Positions 34,642 to 44,668 are shown, counted from the stretch's first letter. The stretch is 64,000 nucleotides of DNA from Mycobacterium sp. 141 (GCF_000382405.1 NZ_KB908258.1:186001-250000), one strand, 5' to 3'. Numbers and translations are program-made. Notes: a model not told the origin generated them from the letters alone.

Positions 34642-35154
34642 ATGAGCACTCGGACCAACACCCTGCTGCTGTTGCGTCACGCCAAGTCGGACTATCCCGA
34701 CGGAGTCACCGACCATGAGCGCCCGTTGGCGGCCCGGGGAAGCCGGGAGGCTGCGCTGGCCGGCGACTGGATCAGGGCCAATGTCCCGGTGATCGACGCG
34801 GTGCTGTGTTCGACGGCGGCCCGTACCCGGCAAACCTTGGCCCGCACCGGGCTCGACGCACCGGTGCGCTACGTCGACCGCCTCTACGACGCGACGCCGG
34901 GCACCTTGATCGATGTGGTCAACGGCGTCGAGTCACTGTTCGGTGCAGACGCGTCGACGGTCTTGCTGATCGGCCACGAGCCGGCCATCTCGGCGACAGC
35001 GCTCGGGCTGTCCGATGGCAGCAATACCGCAGCGGCCGAAGAGATTTCGCTGAAGTTCCCCACGTCGGCCATTGCGGTGCTGCAGACGCCCAGCCCGTGG
35101 CACGAACTGGGTTTGGGCGGAGCCGAACTGGTCGCCTTCCACATCCCGCGGTGA
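34642..35154 (+). CDS. SixA-type histidine phosphatase
   Basis: A 170-residue member of the histidine phosphatase superfamily. The catalytic motif is LLRHAKSD (R12, H13), with STAARTRQT and LLIGHEPAI carrying the second Arg and His. Its size and the RHAKSDYP motif fit SixA phosphohistidine phosphatases; the physiological phosphoprotein is unknown. It matches the position of Rv1276c. It is divergent from the SbcCD-like pair and convergent with lprC. Confidence 0.88.
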   Translation: MSTRTNTLLLLRHAKSDYPDGVTDHERPLAARGSREAALAGDWIRANVPVIDAVLCSTAARTRQTLARTGLDAPVRYVDRLYDATPGTLIDVVNGVESLFGADASTVLLIGHEPAISATALGLSDGSNTAAAEEISLKFPTSAIAVLQTPSPWHELGLGGAELVAFHIPR

Positions 35155-35166
35155 GAGCGGGAAAGC

Positions 35167-35724
35167 TCAGGAATTGGTGTTGAGCGTGAGCTCCATCAGC
35201 TTGATAGCCATCGAGCACGCATCGATACCCGGCGCCTGCGGGTTCACCCACCAACCCACCACGCCGGCGGCGTCACTGGCCACACCGCACGCACCGTTGG
35301 GATCGTTGGGCTTCATCACGATCGAATCGACCCCGTTGATCCGGCGGGATTCGATCGCATACTGCAGCTGCTGCGCCACCTTGCGTTCGTTGTCCAGGCT
35401 GCCCTGCTCGTACCAGAAGCGGGTGATGTCGATCAGGCCTGCCGGGTTGGCCGCCTGCCAACGGCACACCGCACCGACGAAGGTGCTCTGGATGTCCAGC
35501 GGATCCGCACCCACGGTCTTGGCCAGGATGTCCTGGGTCAGGACGTCACATTCCTTGAGCAGGTTCGGGTACTGCTTCTCGGACCTGTTGTTGCTGGGTC
35601 CGCCGCCGGAACCCTCCTTGGCGGCGACACCCTCGACCGTGCGGGTGCAGCCGGTCAGCCCGGCGAACACGGCCAGGCCGGCCACCATGACGGCGAGTCC
35701 CTTACGGACCCTGCTCACGCTCAT
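35167..35724 (-). CDS. lprC: Lipoprotein LprC (DUF3558 type)
   Basis: A 185-residue lipoprotein: signal peptide with lipobox LTGC, lipidated Cys 26. The mature domain has paired cysteines (KECDVL, AVCRWQ, GACGV, DACSM) and the DUF3558 pattern of actinobacterial lipoproteins of unknown function. It is translated after lprB, overlapping by ATGA. Order and sequence agree with M. tuberculosis lprB-lprC (Rv1274-Rv1275), next to the SixA-like gene. Confidence 0.88.
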   Translation of the reverse strand: MSVSRVRKGLAVMVAGLAVFAGLTGCTRTVEGVAAKEGSGGGPSNNRSEKQYPNLLKECDVLTQDILAKTVGADPLDIQSTFVGAVCRWQAANPAGLIDITRFWYEQGSLDNERKVAQQLQYAIESRRINGVDSIVMKPNDPNGACGVASDAAGVVGWWVNPQAPGIDACSMAIKLMELTLNTNS

Positions 35725-36302
35725 TTCGAGTTCACAATCGACTGACGGGCGAGCTCCTTGGCCACGCCGCATGGTTCCGGAAACGGCTTCTGGTCGAAAC
35801 TGACCGACCACTCGATGAAGTCGTCGTCGAACTGGATGCCGACCTCGCACAGGTTGGAGGTGTTCTGCAACGGGTCCTGGCCGATGGCCACGAAACCGCT
35901 GTGTCCCTCGATGTTGATGTCGTCCACACTGGTGCGCGACAACTCCTCGGTCTTGCGTTCCCGCCCGATCGGGCTGCCCCGGAACCAGGTGAACGAGAAG
36001 TGCGGGCCCAGGATGCTGCCGCTTTGCAGCCACTGACAGCCCGACGAGTTGACCGCGGTGTTGACCAGACCCTGCACCTGGGTCAGCTCCGCGACCGTCT
36101 GGTCGCTGATCCCGCCACACTGCGGAAAGAACGGCCCGTGCTTGGCGGCGGCAGTCGCCGAGGGCGACGCTGACGGCACCGACGGCCCCGTCGACTCGCC
36201 GGAACCCGAGCAGGCAGCGAACACCGGAACCACGGCAGCAGCCAGCACTGCCATCTGGATGGCGGTGCGGGTCCGTCGTATCGGCGTCGCGCGTCCAGTC
36301 AC
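35721..36302 (-). CDS. lprB: Lipoprotein LprB (DUF3558 type)
   Basis: A 193-residue lipoprotein starting at GTG 36302 (M)TGRATPIRR. The signal peptide ends at lipobox FAAC (Cys 31), followed by a Ser/Pro-rich linker. The DUF3558-like domain has conserved Cys in FPQCGG, SSGCQW, NLCEVG and EPCGVA. The longer reading frame upstream is antisense to the ABC gene and is not coding. Overlaps lprC by four bases. Function unknown; surface exposed. Confidence 0.87.
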   Translation of the reverse strand: MTGRATPIRRTRTAIQMAVLAAAVVPVFAACSGSGESTGPSVPSASPSATAAAKHGPFFPQCGGISDQTVAELTQVQGLVNTAVNSSGCQWLQSGSILGPHFSFTWFRGSPIGRERKTEELSRTSVDDINIEGHSGFVAIGQDPLQNTSNLCEVGIQFDDDFIEWSVSFDQKPFPEPCGVAKELARQSIVNSK

Positions 36303-36428
36303 GCCATGCACTGTAGCTGCACCCCGTGTGGGCAACCACCGACATGCCGATTGACCTGGACTTCCGGTTCGTTTTTCCGTGAGCGGCCAAACAGGTTGGG
36401 TGCGGCCGCGGTGTGCGACAGTAGCTGG

Positions 36429-38174
36429 ATGCTCTGGGCGGTGCTGCGGCGGTATGTGCGGCCGTACCGGTCTCTGCTGGCCGTGGTGGCCGGGCTTCAG
36501 GTGATCAGCACCCTGGCGTCGCTGTATCTGCCGACCGTCAACGCCGCGATCATCGACGACGGAGTGGCCAAGGGCGACACCGGCCGGATCATCGACCTGG
36601 GCGGGGTGATGCTCGGCGTGACCGGACTGCAGGTGCTGTGCGCGGTGGGCGCGGTGTTCTTCGGCTCGCGAGCGGCGATGAGCTTCGGGCGCGACCTGCG
36701 CTCGGCGATCTTCCAGCACGTCACGACGTTCTCCGCCGCCGAGACGGCACGGTTCGGCGCCCCGACGCTGCTGACCCGCACCACCAACGACGTCGGGCAG
36801 ATCCAGCAGCTGCTGCAGCTGACCTGCACGATGCTGGTCACCGCACCGATCATGTCGATCGGCGGCATCGTCATGGCCGTGCACCAGGACGCCGGGTTGT
36901 CGTGGCTGTTGCTCATCAGCGTGCCGGTGCTGGCGCTGGCCAACTACACGATCATCAGGCGGTTGATGCCCGTCTACCGCCGGTTGCAGCGCGTCATCGA
37001 CGGCATCAACCGGGTGATGCGCGACCAACTGTCGGGCATCCGGGTGATCCGGGCCTTCTCCCGCGAACCCTTCGAACGGGCGCGGTTCGCGGGAGCAAAC
37101 GAGGCGCTGGCAGGTACCGCGATCGAGGGCGGGCGCTGGCAGGCGCTGATGCTGCCCGTCACCACGCTGGTGATCAACGTCTCCAGCGTTGCGCTGATCT
37201 GGTTCGGTGGCCTGCGGATCGACGCGGGCCATATGCAGGTGGGTTCCCTGATCGCGTTCCTGGCCTATTTCATGCAGATCCTGATGGCCGTGTTGATGGC
37301 GACGTTCCTGCTGGTGCTGTTTCCGCGGGCCTCGGTATGCGCCGAACGGGTCACCGAGGTGCTGGACACCGCGCCCGCGATCACCAGTCCCGCGCACCCG
37401 CAGCAGCCACGGGCTCACACCGGCGAAATCACCCTGCAGAACGCCACCTTCAGCTATCCGGGTGCGGATCGACCTGTGCTGCAAAATGTTTCCTTCACGG
37501 CACGACCCGGGACGACGACCGCGGTAGTCGGCTCGACGGGATCGGGCAAGTCGACGCTGCTGTCGCTGATCTGCCGGCTGTACGACGTCACCGCGGGTGC
37601 GGTCCGGGTCGACGGCGTCGATGTCCGCAATCAGGACATCGAGGAACTCTGGTCGATGATCGGCCTGGTGCCGCAGCGCGGCTACCTGTTCACCGGGACG
37701 GTCGCGGAGAACCTGGGCTACGGCGCGGCCCCGGGGCAGGTGCTGACCGACGACGACATGTGGGAGGCGCTTCGGGTCGCGGCCGCCGACGATTTCGTGC
37801 GCGCGCACCCCGAAGGCCTGCAGATGCCGGTGGCCCAGGGCGGCGTCAACTTCTCCGGCGGGCAACGCCAGCGGCTGGCCATCGCACGCGCCGTGATCCG
37901 CCGGCCCGCGATCTACCTTTTCGACGACGTATTCTCCACGCTGGACGTCCACACCGACGCCAAGGTGCGGGATTCGCTGCGTGCGGTGTCGAGCAAGGCG
38001 ACGGTGCTCATCGTGTCGCAGCGGATCTCGACGGTGGTCGATGCCGATCAGATCGTGGTCGTCGACGATGGCCGCATCGTCGGCGTCGGCGACCACGAGA
38101 CGCTGCTGGGCGACTGCCCCACGTATGCCGAATTCGTCGAGTCGCAGTCGGTGGGCGCAGGAGAGCCCTCATGA
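36429..38174 (+). CDS. ABC exporter half-transporter (Rv1273c-like)
   Basis: A 581-residue type IV ABC exporter: N-terminal six-helix membrane domain, then an ATPase domain. Walker A is GSTGSGKST (near 364-372), signature NFSGGQRQR and Walker [13 protein letters not shown], in which Asp replaces the usual catalytic Glu, so this is the degenerate site of a heterodimer. It pairs with the next gene, which it overlaps by ATGA. ATG at 36429 gives [14 protein letters not shown]. Probable lipid or drug exporter; substrate unknown. Confidence 0.93.
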   Translation: MLWAVLRRYVRPYRSLLAVVAGLQVISTLASLYLPTVNAAIIDDGVAKGDTGRIIDLGGVMLGVTGLQVLCAVGAVFFGSRAAMSFGRDLRSAIFQHVTTFSAAETARFGAPTLLTRTTNDVGQIQQLLQLTCTMLVTAPIMSIGGIVMAVHQDAGLSWLLLISVPVLALANYTIIRRLMPVYRRLQRVIDGINRVMRDQLSGIRVIRAFSREPFERARFAGANEALAGTAIEGGRWQALMLPVTTLVINVSSVALIWFGGLRIDAGHMQVGSLIAFLAYFMQILMAVLMATFLLVLFPRASVCAERVTEVLDTAPAITSPAHPQQPRAHTGEITLQNATFSYPGADRPVLQNVSFTARPGTTTAVVGSTGSGKSTLLSLICRLYDVTAGAVRVDGVDVRNQDIEELWSMIGLVPQRGYLFTGTVAENLGYGAAPGQVLTDDDMWEALRVAAADDFVRAHPEGLQMPVAQGGVNFSGGQRQRLAIARAVIRRPAIYLFDDVFSTLDVHTDAKVRDSLRAVSSKATVLIVSQRISTVVDADQIVVVDDGRIVGVGDHETLLGDCPTYAEFVESQSVGAGEPS

Positions 38175-40060
38175 GCATCCCGTCCGCGCGCCGCGCGATG
38201 CTCGCCGCACCCGCAGAACGCACGCGCGACTTCCGTGGTTCGACGCTGAGGCTCGTCAAGCTGCTGGTGCCGCAACGCGGGCCGGCGATCGCGGTGATAG
38301 TGCTCGGTGTCGCCGGGGTCGCGATCGGTGTGATCGGCCCGCGCATTCTCGGCCACGCCACCGATCTGCTGTTCAACGGGGTGATCGGGCGTGAATTGCC
38401 TGCGGGCCTGACCAAGGAGCAGGCCATCGCGGCGGCCCGGGCTCGCGGCGACGGTGCATTCGCCGATCTGCTGTCCGGCATGAACGTGATCCCAGGACAC
38501 GGCGTGGATTTCGCTGCGGTGGGCCGCACCCTGGCCCTGGCGCTGGGCCTGTATCTGCTTGCCGCGCTGTTCGTCTGGGTCCAGGCGCGGTTGCTCGTGG
38601 TGGTGGTACAGCGCACCATGGCCGCGCTACGCGCCGACGTCGAGAACAAGATCCACCGACTGCCGTTGTCCTACTTCGACTCCCGGCAGCGCGGCGAGCT
38701 GCTCAGCCGTGTCACCAACGACATCGACAACATCTCGTCGTCAGTGTCGATGACCATCAATCAGCTCATGAGTGCAGTCCTCACGGTGATTGCCGTGCTG
38801 GTGATGATGCTGACGATCTCGCCGTTGCTCACCGCGCTGACCGTGATGACGGTACCGCTCTCATTGTGGGTGACCCGCTGGATCGCCCGTCGGTCACAAA
38901 AACTGTTTGTCGCGCAATGGCGCAACACCGGGCGGCTCAACGCACACATCGAGGAGACTTACAGCGGTTTCACCATCGTCAAGACGTTCGGTCATCAGGC
39001 CGCAGCCCGACAACGGTTCGCCGAGCTCAACGGCGAGGTGTTCCAGTCGAGCTTCGCCGCGCAGTTCTTCTCCGGCCTGGTCGCACCCGCAACGATGTTC
39101 ATCGGCAACCTCAGCTACGTTGCCGTCGCCGTGGTGGGCGGCCTGCAGGTGGCCACCGGCCAGATCACCCTCGGCAGCATCCAGGCCTTCGTCCAGTACG
39201 TGCGGCAGTTCAACCAACCACTCACCCAGCTCGCCGGGATGTACAACACCATGCAGTCCGGAGTAGCCAGCGCGGAGCGGGTTTTCGACCTGCTCGACAC
39301 CGCCGAGGAGACCCCCGAGCCGCCCGATCGGCTCGACATCCGCGGCGGCCGCGTGGAATTCGACCGCGTCAGCTTCAGTTACCGGCCGGGCACCCCGGTG
39401 ATCGAGGATCTGTCACTGGCCGCCGAACCGGGCAGCACGGTGGCCATCGTCGGGCCGACCGGAGCGGGTAAGACCACGCTGGTGAACCTGCTGATGCGGT
39501 TCTATGACGTTGATTCCGGACACATCCGCATCGACGGGGTGGACATCTCGACCGTCAGCCGCCAATCTCTGCGCTCGTCGATCGGCATGGTGCTGCAGGA
39601 CACGTGGTTGTTCGGCGGCACGATCTACGACAACATCGCCTACGGCCGCCCGGATGCCGACGAGGGCGAGGTGATCGCGGCGGCAAAGGCCGCTCATGTG
39701 GACCGGTTCGTGCATACGCTGCCCGACGGCTACGCCACGCACGTCAGCGATGACGGCGGCAGTATCAGCGCCGGCGAGAAGCAACTGATCACGATCGCCC
39801 GAGCGTTTCTGGCCCGGCCCCGGCTGCTGGTCCTCGACGAGGCCACCAGCTCGGTGGACACCCGCACCGAGTTGCTGATCCAACACGCGATGAACGTATT
39901 GCGCCGGGACCGAACCAGTTTCATCATCGCGCATCGGCTCTCGACGATCCGCGACGCCGATCTGATCCTCGTGATGGATGCGGGCCGGATCGTCGAACGT
40001 GGCAGCCACGAAGACCTGATGGCAAGTCGCGGCAGGTACTGGGAGATGACCCAGGCCTGA
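38171..40060 (+). CDS. ABC exporter half-transporter (Rv1272c-like)
   Basis: A 629-residue partner of the preceding gene. Six membrane helices with an unusual insertion after TM1 (about 75-115, [20 protein letters not shown]). The ATPase has Walker [10 protein letters not shown] and Walker [13 protein letters not shown] with the catalytic Glu present. The signature is altered to ISAGEKQLI, where the canonical form is LSGGQ. Thus the heterodimer has one consensus and one degenerate site. The M. tuberculosis homologue is implicated in lipid transport. A hairpin follows 4 bp after the stop. Confidence 0.93.
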   Translation: MSIPSARRAMLAAPAERTRDFRGSTLRLVKLLVPQRGPAIAVIVLGVAGVAIGVIGPRILGHATDLLFNGVIGRELPAGLTKEQAIAAARARGDGAFADLLSGMNVIPGHGVDFAAVGRTLALALGLYLLAALFVWVQARLLVVVVQRTMAALRADVENKIHRLPLSYFDSRQRGELLSRVTNDIDNISSSVSMTINQLMSAVLTVIAVLVMMLTISPLLTALTVMTVPLSLWVTRWIARRSQKLFVAQWRNTGRLNAHIEETYSGFTIVKTFGHQAAARQRFAELNGEVFQSSFAAQFFSGLVAPATMFIGNLSYVAVAVVGGLQVATGQITLGSIQAFVQYVRQFNQPLTQLAGMYNTMQSGVASAERVFDLLDTAEETPEPPDRLDIRGGRVEFDRVSFSYRPGTPVIEDLSLAAEPGSTVAIVGPTGAGKTTLVNLLMRFYDVDSGHIRIDGVDISTVSRQSLRSSIGMVLQDTWLFGGTIYDNIAYGRPDADEGEVIAAAKAAHVDRFVHTLPDGYATHVSDDGGSISAGEKQLITIARAFLARPRLLVLDEATSSVDTRTELLIQHAMNVLRRDRTSFIIAHRLSTIRDADLILVMDAGRIVERGSHEDLMASRGRYWEMTQA

Positions 40061-40064
40061 GTCT

Positions 40065-40127
40065 CGCCGAGACTACGGGTTTTGGCGCGAAATCGCCGGA
40101 AACGCACGAGAAACCGTAGTCTCGGCG
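40065..40127. terminator. Long inverted repeat after the ABC exporter operon
   Basis: CGCCGAGACTACGGGTTT and AAACCGTAGTCTCGGCG pair over 17 bp with one bulged G; the loop is 28 bases. It separates the convergent ABC exporter and the gene at 40135. It shares a CCGAGA core with the hairpin at 7054-7115. Confidence 0.72.
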
Positions 40128-40134
40128 GGGAAGG

Positions 40135-40689
40135 CTAGAGTCCCGGGCCCTCGGCGCGCAGATCGTCGACGTTCTTCATGGCATCCCGCAGCTTGCCCAG
40201 CCACTCCTCGGTATGTTGACCGACCAACTTGACCGACCAGGCCAGCGCATCGGACCGGGACCGTGCCACACCGGCATCGACGAGGGTGTCCAGCACCTGC
40301 CGCTCAGGCTGCTTGAGCCGGGTCATCACCGGAACGGCGATGTGGGTGAACAGGACTCGTTCAGTGCCGTCTCCTGAACTGATTTCCACACCCCAGGAGA
40401 CCTTGCGGCCGAACTGGTCCTGCGCCTCGTCGGCGATACGCATGCGCTCACCGCGCGTCTCTTCGCGGAACCGGGCGGCCCGGCCGGAGGCCCTGGCCTC
40501 ACTCTCACCGTCGGCGGGATCCGGCAACCGTCCGATGACGGTGATCTCTTCGCGGTCGACGACGACCGTGGGGTCACCGGTGAACCAGCTATCGGGCAGT
40601 CGCCCGGCGAACCACTCGGCGGCATCGTGGGCGGCGGGCTGCTGAGCTTGCTGCCAGCCGCCGCGGCTGTGTTGATGGTGTTGCTTCAT
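40135..40689 (-). CDS. Conserved hypothetical protein, probably cytoplasmic
   Basis: A 184-residue charged protein without signal peptide or membrane segment. The His/Gln-rich N-terminus (MKQHHQHSRGGWQQAQQ) is followed by WFAGRLPDSWFTGDPTVVVD, a beta-rich segment (ITVIGRLPDP) and a C-terminal helical part with a ribbon-helix-helix-like stretch (RLKQPERQVLDTLVDAGVARSRSDALAWSVKL) that suggests DNA binding. I do not recognise the family. Its promoter region carries three TTACA repeats spaced by 8 bp. Confidence 0.7.
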   Translation of the reverse strand: MKQHHQHSRGGWQQAQQPAAHDAAEWFAGRLPDSWFTGDPTVVVDREEITVIGRLPDPADGESEARASGRAARFREETRGERMRIADEAQDQFGRKVSWGVEISSGDGTERVLFTHIAVPVMTRLKQPERQVLDTLVDAGVARSRSDALAWSVKLVGQHTEEWLGKLRDAMKNVDDLRAEGPGL

Positions 40690-40692
40690 GTA

Positions 40693-40713
40693 TTACATGA
40701 TTACACTGTTACA
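40693..40713. repeat. Three TTACA repeats, 8-bp period, upstream of 40135 gene
   Basis: TTACA occurs at 40693, 40701 and 40709, each 8 bp apart, immediately upstream of the ATG at 40689. The region is AT-rich for this genome. Could be an autoregulatory site for the downstream protein, which has a ribbon-helix-helix-like segment. Confidence 0.35.
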
Positions 40714-40755
40714 GCACTGGTAGAGCGGCGTTCACCACCGGCGAACACCCACGGG

Positions 40756-40959
40756 TCAGTTGCGCTTGAGCAGCAGAGCCGCGCCGCCGGCCAGTACCAG
40801 CGCGACCAGCAGCAGCCCGGCCCAACCGGGGCCCATGAGCCACCACACCACGCCAAGCACGACGATGACCGGCGACAATGCGAACAGCACCATGCCCGGG
40901 TGCTGCTTGATGACCGCGAGGGCGCTCTGTGCCCGGACCCGGTCGATTTCCTTTGCCAT
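40756..40959 (-). CDS. Small membrane protein, two hydrophobic segments
   Basis: A 67-residue protein. A charged N-terminus (MAKEIDRVRAQSALAVIKQH) is followed by two hydrophobic segments (about 24-43 and 47-63) joined by a short GPG turn, ending LLLKRN. No family recognised. It lies just downstream of ogt (32 bp) on the same strand, so it may be the third gene of the sigma-ogt transcript. Confidence 0.6.
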   Translation of the reverse strand: MAKEIDRVRAQSALAVIKQHPGMVLFALSPVIVVLGVVWWLMGPGWAGLLLVALVLAGGAALLLKRN

Positions 40960-40991
40960 GACACCAGGATGCCAGCGCACAGCGCCGACGT

Positions 40992-41573
40992 TCATGCCGC
41001 GGCCTCCAACTCCAACAGCAGCCGCTTGGCGTCGACCCCGCCGAGGTAGCCACCCATCGCGCCGTCGCTGCGGACCACCCGGTGACACGGCACCACGACC
41101 GGAAGCGGGTTGGTGGCACAGGCCGTCCCGACGGCGCGCACGGCCTTCGGGTTTCCGGCCAGGCGTGCCACGGCGGCGTAGCTTGCGGTCTGCCCGTAGC
41201 CGATCTCGGGTAGATGGTGCAACACCGTGCTGCGGAATCCCGCAGCCAGGCGCCAGTCGAGCGGAAAGTCGAATGTTTTTCGGGCACCGGCGAAGTACTC
41301 GTCGAGTTCGCGGGCCGCGATGTCGAGACGGCCCGGTGCGTTCAGGATGCGGGGGCTGATCCTGTCGGCGAGGGTCTGCAGCACCGCGTCGTGGTCCTCA
41401 CTCGCATACGCGACCCGGACGAGGCCGTGGTCGGTGGCGGCCAGCAACAGCTGGCCGACGGGGCTGTCGACGACGCGGTAGGCGATGTCGAGGACACCGT
41501 CGCGCTGCGCATCGGCAGCCAGCCGGGCCTTCAGTACCGCCAGATCGTGAATCATCATGTCGTCGTTGATCAT
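40992..41573 (-). CDS. ogt: Methylated-DNA--protein-cysteine methyltransferase
   Basis: A 193-residue suicide DNA repair protein that takes alkyl groups from O6-alkylguanine. The active site PCHRV carries C163; the HTH/wing region GYGQTASYAAVARLAGNPKAVRAVG and the Asn hinge (ATNPLPVVVPCHR) precede it. Good ribosome site GGGAG. Its ATG overlaps the stop of the ECF sigma factor gene by four bases. That coupling suggests co-expression under the sigma factor or under the same alkylation or stress signal. Confidence 0.94.
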   Translation of the reverse strand: MINDDMMIHDLAVLKARLAADAQRDGVLDIAYRVVDSPVGQLLLAATDHGLVRVAYASEDHDAVLQTLADRISPRILNAPGRLDIAARELDEYFAGARKTFDFPLDWRLAAGFRSTVLHHLPEIGYGQTASYAAVARLAGNPKAVRAVGTACATNPLPVVVPCHRVVRSDGAMGGYLGGVDAKRLLLELEAAA

Positions 41574-42046
41574 CGAAGCTCTCCCTTGAACGTGCGCCTG
41601 AGCGCGGCCACACCGTCTGCAGCCGCGCGGCGGGCGGCCGCCTCGCTGCCACCGAGGATTTCGGCGACATCGCGGTAGGGCAGGCCTGCCAGGTAGTGGT
41701 AGGCGACAGCGTGTCGCTGTTTGTCGGCGAGGCGATCCAGCGCCTCGATGAGGTCGTCGTGATGTTCGGGTGCCGGTGGTCGCGGCGGTTCCGGCACAAC
41801 GTCGACCGGGACCGCCCGGCGTGACCGCGCACGGGTGATATCGACGGCCTTGCGGTGTGCGACAGTCACCAGCCAGGCCTCGACATTGGCGTCGGGGTCC
41901 AGGTCGGGATAGGCCTTCAGCGCCGACAGGAAGGTCTCCGACCAGGCGTCATCGGCGTCGATCGGCCCGACGACGGCGCGGCACACCCGCAACACCGTCG
42001 GGCCGTGCCGACACACCACTGTCTCGAAAGGCTGTTTGACTGGCAC
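41570..42046 (-). CDS. ECF-type RNA polymerase sigma factor
   Basis: A 158-residue protein with sigma region 2 (about 5-70: DADDAWSETFLSALKAYP, then VEAWLVTVAHRKAVD) and region 4 (about 95-150: RLADKQRHAVAYHYLAGLPYRDVAEILGGSEAAARR). No anti-sigma factor gene lies next to it. Translated ahead of ogt with ATGA overlap. GTG start. The pairing with ogt may represent a small alkylation response unit; its promoter preference is unknown. Confidence 0.88.
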   Translation of the reverse strand: MPVKQPFETVVCRHGPTVLRVCRAVVGPIDADDAWSETFLSALKAYPDLDPDANVEAWLVTVAHRKAVDITRARSRRAVPVDVVPEPPRPPAPEHHDDLIEALDRLADKQRHAVAYHYLAGLPYRDVAEILGGSEAAARRAAADGVAALRRTFKGELR

Positions 42047-42082
42047 GCTCTGTAGACGCTCCGTCGACGAGTTTCGTGAGGT

Positions 42083-44278
42083 CTACCGAAAACGCCGCAA
42101 CCTCAGGGAGTTACTGACCACGAACACCGACGAGAATGCCATGGCGGCCCCGGCCAGCATCGGGTTGAGCAACCCGGCCGCGGCCAGTGGCAGCGCTGCG
42201 ACGTTGTAGGCGAACGCCCAGAACAGGTTTCCCTTGATGGTCGCGAGCGTGCGCCGGGACAGCCGGATGGCGTCCGGAGCCGCCCGCAGATCGCCGCGCA
42301 CCAGCGTCAGATCACTGGCCTCGATGGCGACGTCGGTCCCGGTTCCCATCGCGAGCCCCAGATCGGCCTGCGCCAGTGCGGCGGCATCGTTGACCCCGTC
42401 GCCCACCATGGCGACCACGGCACCGTCGCTCTGCAACCGTCTGATCACGTCGACCTTGTCCTGCGGCAGCACCTCGGCGTAAACATCCTTGATACCAACC
42501 TGTTTGGCGATAGCACGGGCGGCGGCCTGGTTGTCGCCGGTCAGCATGATCGGAGTCAACCCGAGGGTACGCAGCTCGGCGATGGCCTCCGCGGAGGTGG
42601 GCTTGACCGCATCGGCCACCACGAGCACCGCCCGGGCCGCACCGTCCCAGCCCACCGCGACCGCCGTACGTCCCTGCGCCTCGGCATCGCGCACGGCCGC
42701 GTCGAGCGGCTCCGGCAGCGGCAGTGCCCAATCGGCCAGCAACCGGCGCCGGCCGACCACGACCGCATGGCCGTCGACGACCCCCTGCACACCGAGACCG
42801 GCCACATTGCCGAAGTTCTCCACCGCGGGCAGCTCACCGACCTTGGCGCGCGCGCTCGTCGCAATGGCCTTGGCGATCGGGTGTTCCGACGCATTTTCCA
42901 GGGCGCCGGCCAGGCGCAGCGCCTCGGCGTCGTCCACGCCGTCTGTGGTGATGACGTCAAGCAGCGTCATCGCGCCGGTGGTGACGGTCCCGGTCTTGTC
43001 GAGCACGATGGTGTCGACCTTGCGCGTTGACTCCAGCACCTCGGGTCCCTTGATGAGGATGCCCAGCTGCGCTCCGCGCCCGGTACCGACCAGCAGCGCG
43101 GTCGGGGTCGCAAGACCGAGTGCGCACGGGCAGGCGATGATCAACACGGCCACGGCCGCGGTGAACGCGGCGGCCACCGAACCACCGGTGCCGATCCAGA
43201 AGCCCAGCGTGGCGACCGCCAGTGCGATGACGATCGGCACGAAGACGCCCGAGATCCGGTCGGCCAGGCGTTGCGCCTGCGCCTTGCCGTTCTGCGCGTC
43301 CTCGACCAACCGTGCCATCTGTGCCAACTGGGTATCGGAGCCAATCCGGTTGGCGCGCACCACAAGCCGACCGCCCACGTTGACGGTGGCACCGACCACC
43401 TGATCGCCCGGGCCGACCTCGACCGGCACCGACTCGCCGGTGAGCATCGATGCGTCGACGGCCGATGAGCCTTCGGCCACCACACCGTCGGTCGCGATCT
43501 TCTCCCCCGGCCGGACGACGAATTCGTCGTCGACCCTCAGGTCGTCGATCGGAATCCGTTGTTCAACACCGTTTCTGCGCACCTCCACGTCCTTGGCGCC
43601 CAACTCGAGCAGCGCCCGCAGCGCGGCCCCCGCCCGCCGTTTGGACCTGGCCTCGAAGTAGCGTCCGGCCAGGATGAACGTGGTGACGCCGGCAGCCACC
43701 TCGAGGTAGATGTTTCCGGTGCCGTCGGTGCGGGAGATGGTCAGCTCGAACGGGTGCTTCATCCCCGCCACCCCGGCGCTGCCGAAGAACAGCGCGTAGA
43801 GCGACCAGCCGAACGCGGCGAGGGTACCCATCGAGATCAGCGTGTCCATGGTGGCCGTGCCGTGCCGCAGATTGGTCCATGCGGCACGGTGGAACGGCCA
43901 GGCACCCCACACCACAACGGGCGCGGCCAGCGTCAGCGACAACCACTGCCAGTTGGTGAATTGCAGTGCAGGCACCATGGCCATCGCGATGACCGGTACG
44001 GCCAGGGCGGCCGAGATCACCAGCCGGGTTCGCAGCGATGCCGTCGGATCATCCTGCACCGGAACCATTTCCGGCTCCGGCGTCGGCACATGTGCGGCAT
44101 AGCCGGCGTCCTCGACAACCTTGATCAGCGTCTCGGCGGGAACATCGCCGTCAATGTGGGCCTTCTCGGTCGCATAGTTCACCGTGGCGGTGACGCCGTC
44201 GAGATGGTTCAGCTTCTTCTCGATGCGTGCGGCACACGAGGCGCACGTCATGCCGCCGATCTGCAGTTCCACGCTCAT
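42083..44278 (-). CDS. Copper-translocating P1B-type ATPase
   Basis: A 731-residue CPx metal pump. An N-terminal heavy-metal domain has GMTCASCA (C12, C15). Eight hydrophobic segments follow, with the transport motif ACPCALG, phosphorylation site DKTGT, TGDN and [10 protein letters not shown]. These with the copper-type box nearby point to Cu(I) efflux (CopA/CtpV type). ATG at 44278 follows GGAAGG. It is the last gene of copZ-(truncated protein)-ATPase, which reads away from the palindrome at 44669. Confidence 0.93.
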   Translation of the reverse strand: MSVELQIGGMTCASCAARIEKKLNHLDGVTATVNYATEKAHIDGDVPAETLIKVVEDAGYAAHVPTPEPEMVPVQDDPTASLRTRLVISAALAVPVIAMAMVPALQFTNWQWLSLTLAAPVVVWGAWPFHRAAWTNLRHGTATMDTLISMGTLAAFGWSLYALFFGSAGVAGMKHPFELTISRTDGTGNIYLEVAAGVTTFILAGRYFEARSKRRAGAALRALLELGAKDVEVRRNGVEQRIPIDDLRVDDEFVVRPGEKIATDGVVAEGSSAVDASMLTGESVPVEVGPGDQVVGATVNVGGRLVVRANRIGSDTQLAQMARLVEDAQNGKAQAQRLADRISGVFVPIVIALAVATLGFWIGTGGSVAAAFTAAVAVLIIACPCALGLATPTALLVGTGRGAQLGILIKGPEVLESTRKVDTIVLDKTGTVTTGAMTLLDVITTDGVDDAEALRLAGALENASEHPIAKAIATSARAKVGELPAVENFGNVAGLGVQGVVDGHAVVVGRRRLLADWALPLPEPLDAAVRDAEAQGRTAVAVGWDGAARAVLVVADAVKPTSAEAIAELRTLGLTPIMLTGDNQAAARAIAKQVGIKDVYAEVLPQDKVDVIRRLQSDGAVVAMVGDGVNDAAALAQADLGLAMGTGTDVAIEASDLTLVRGDLRAAPDAIRLSRRTLATIKGNLFWAFAYNVAALPLAAAGLLNPMLAGAAMAFSSVFVVSNSLRLRRFR

Positions 44279-44292
44279 TTCGCCCTTCCTCA

Positions 44293-44445
44293 TCAGTGCC
44301 GGTGCCCGCGCGGCACGGTCACGTGCAGGTACGCCAGCTCCTCGGCCGCGCCGAGCGTCAGGGGCTCCCGACCGGCCGGCACGAAGTCGGTGGACACCAC
44401 CGCGAGCGCGGCGGCGAATGCGGCGATCTTCGTGCCAGCACTCAT
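44293..44445 (-). pseudogene. Internally deleted secreted protein in the copper operon
   Basis: Encodes 50 residues: [17 protein letters not shown] is a signal-peptide start, then the sequence jumps to [24 protein letters not shown]. The second part resembles the C-terminal region (GHLVAL..DLAYLHVHP) of larger secreted copper-operon proteins often found beside mycobacterial CPx ATPases. So an internal in-frame deletion seems to have removed most of the gene while preserving operon spacing (4 bp after copZ, 14 bp before the ATPase). The His-rich end could still bind metal, but I call it a remnant. Confidence 0.5.
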
Positions 44446-44449
44446 CGGA

Positions 44450-44656
44450 TCAGTGCGCCACCTGATAGCCGGCCTCGGCCACGGCATCGTTGATGGCGGC
44501 GGCGTCGACGGGCGCGCCGCTCTCGATCGTTACCCGGCCGGTGGACAGGTCGACGTCGACGGCAGTGACCCCGGGGATGCTGCCGACCTGGTCACGCACC
44601 GAGGAAACGCAATGCCCGCAGGTCATACCAGTAACAGTGATGGTTTGAATGCTCAT
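44450..44656 (-). CDS. copZ: Copper chaperone CopZ-like
   Basis: A 68-residue stand-alone heavy-metal-associated domain (beta-alpha-beta-beta-alpha-beta). The metal site is GMTCGHC (C13, C16), and the His after the first Cys is typical of copper chaperones. It probably hands Cu(I) to the ATPase in the same operon. The start lies 13 bp from the palindromic box TACCC-N5-GGGTA, so the transcript is either leaderless or has a very short leader. Confidence 0.88.
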   Translation of the reverse strand: MSIQTITVTGMTCGHCVSSVRDQVGSIPGVTAVDVDLSTGRVTIESGAPVDAAAINDAVAEAGYQVAH

Positions 44657-44668
44657 AGCGCCATACTA

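Noticed and set aside
35721..38096. A 791-codon minus-strand frame with an N-terminal extension on lprB
   Set aside because: The extension is antisense to the ABC gene; a GTG followed by a proper lipoprotein signal peptide marks the real start at 36302.
36638..40060. A 1140-codon plus-strand open frame across both ABC exporter genes
   Set aside because: Its N-terminal half is an out-of-frame reading of the first ABC gene (Arg-rich, no motifs); only the part from 38171 is the real second ABC gene.
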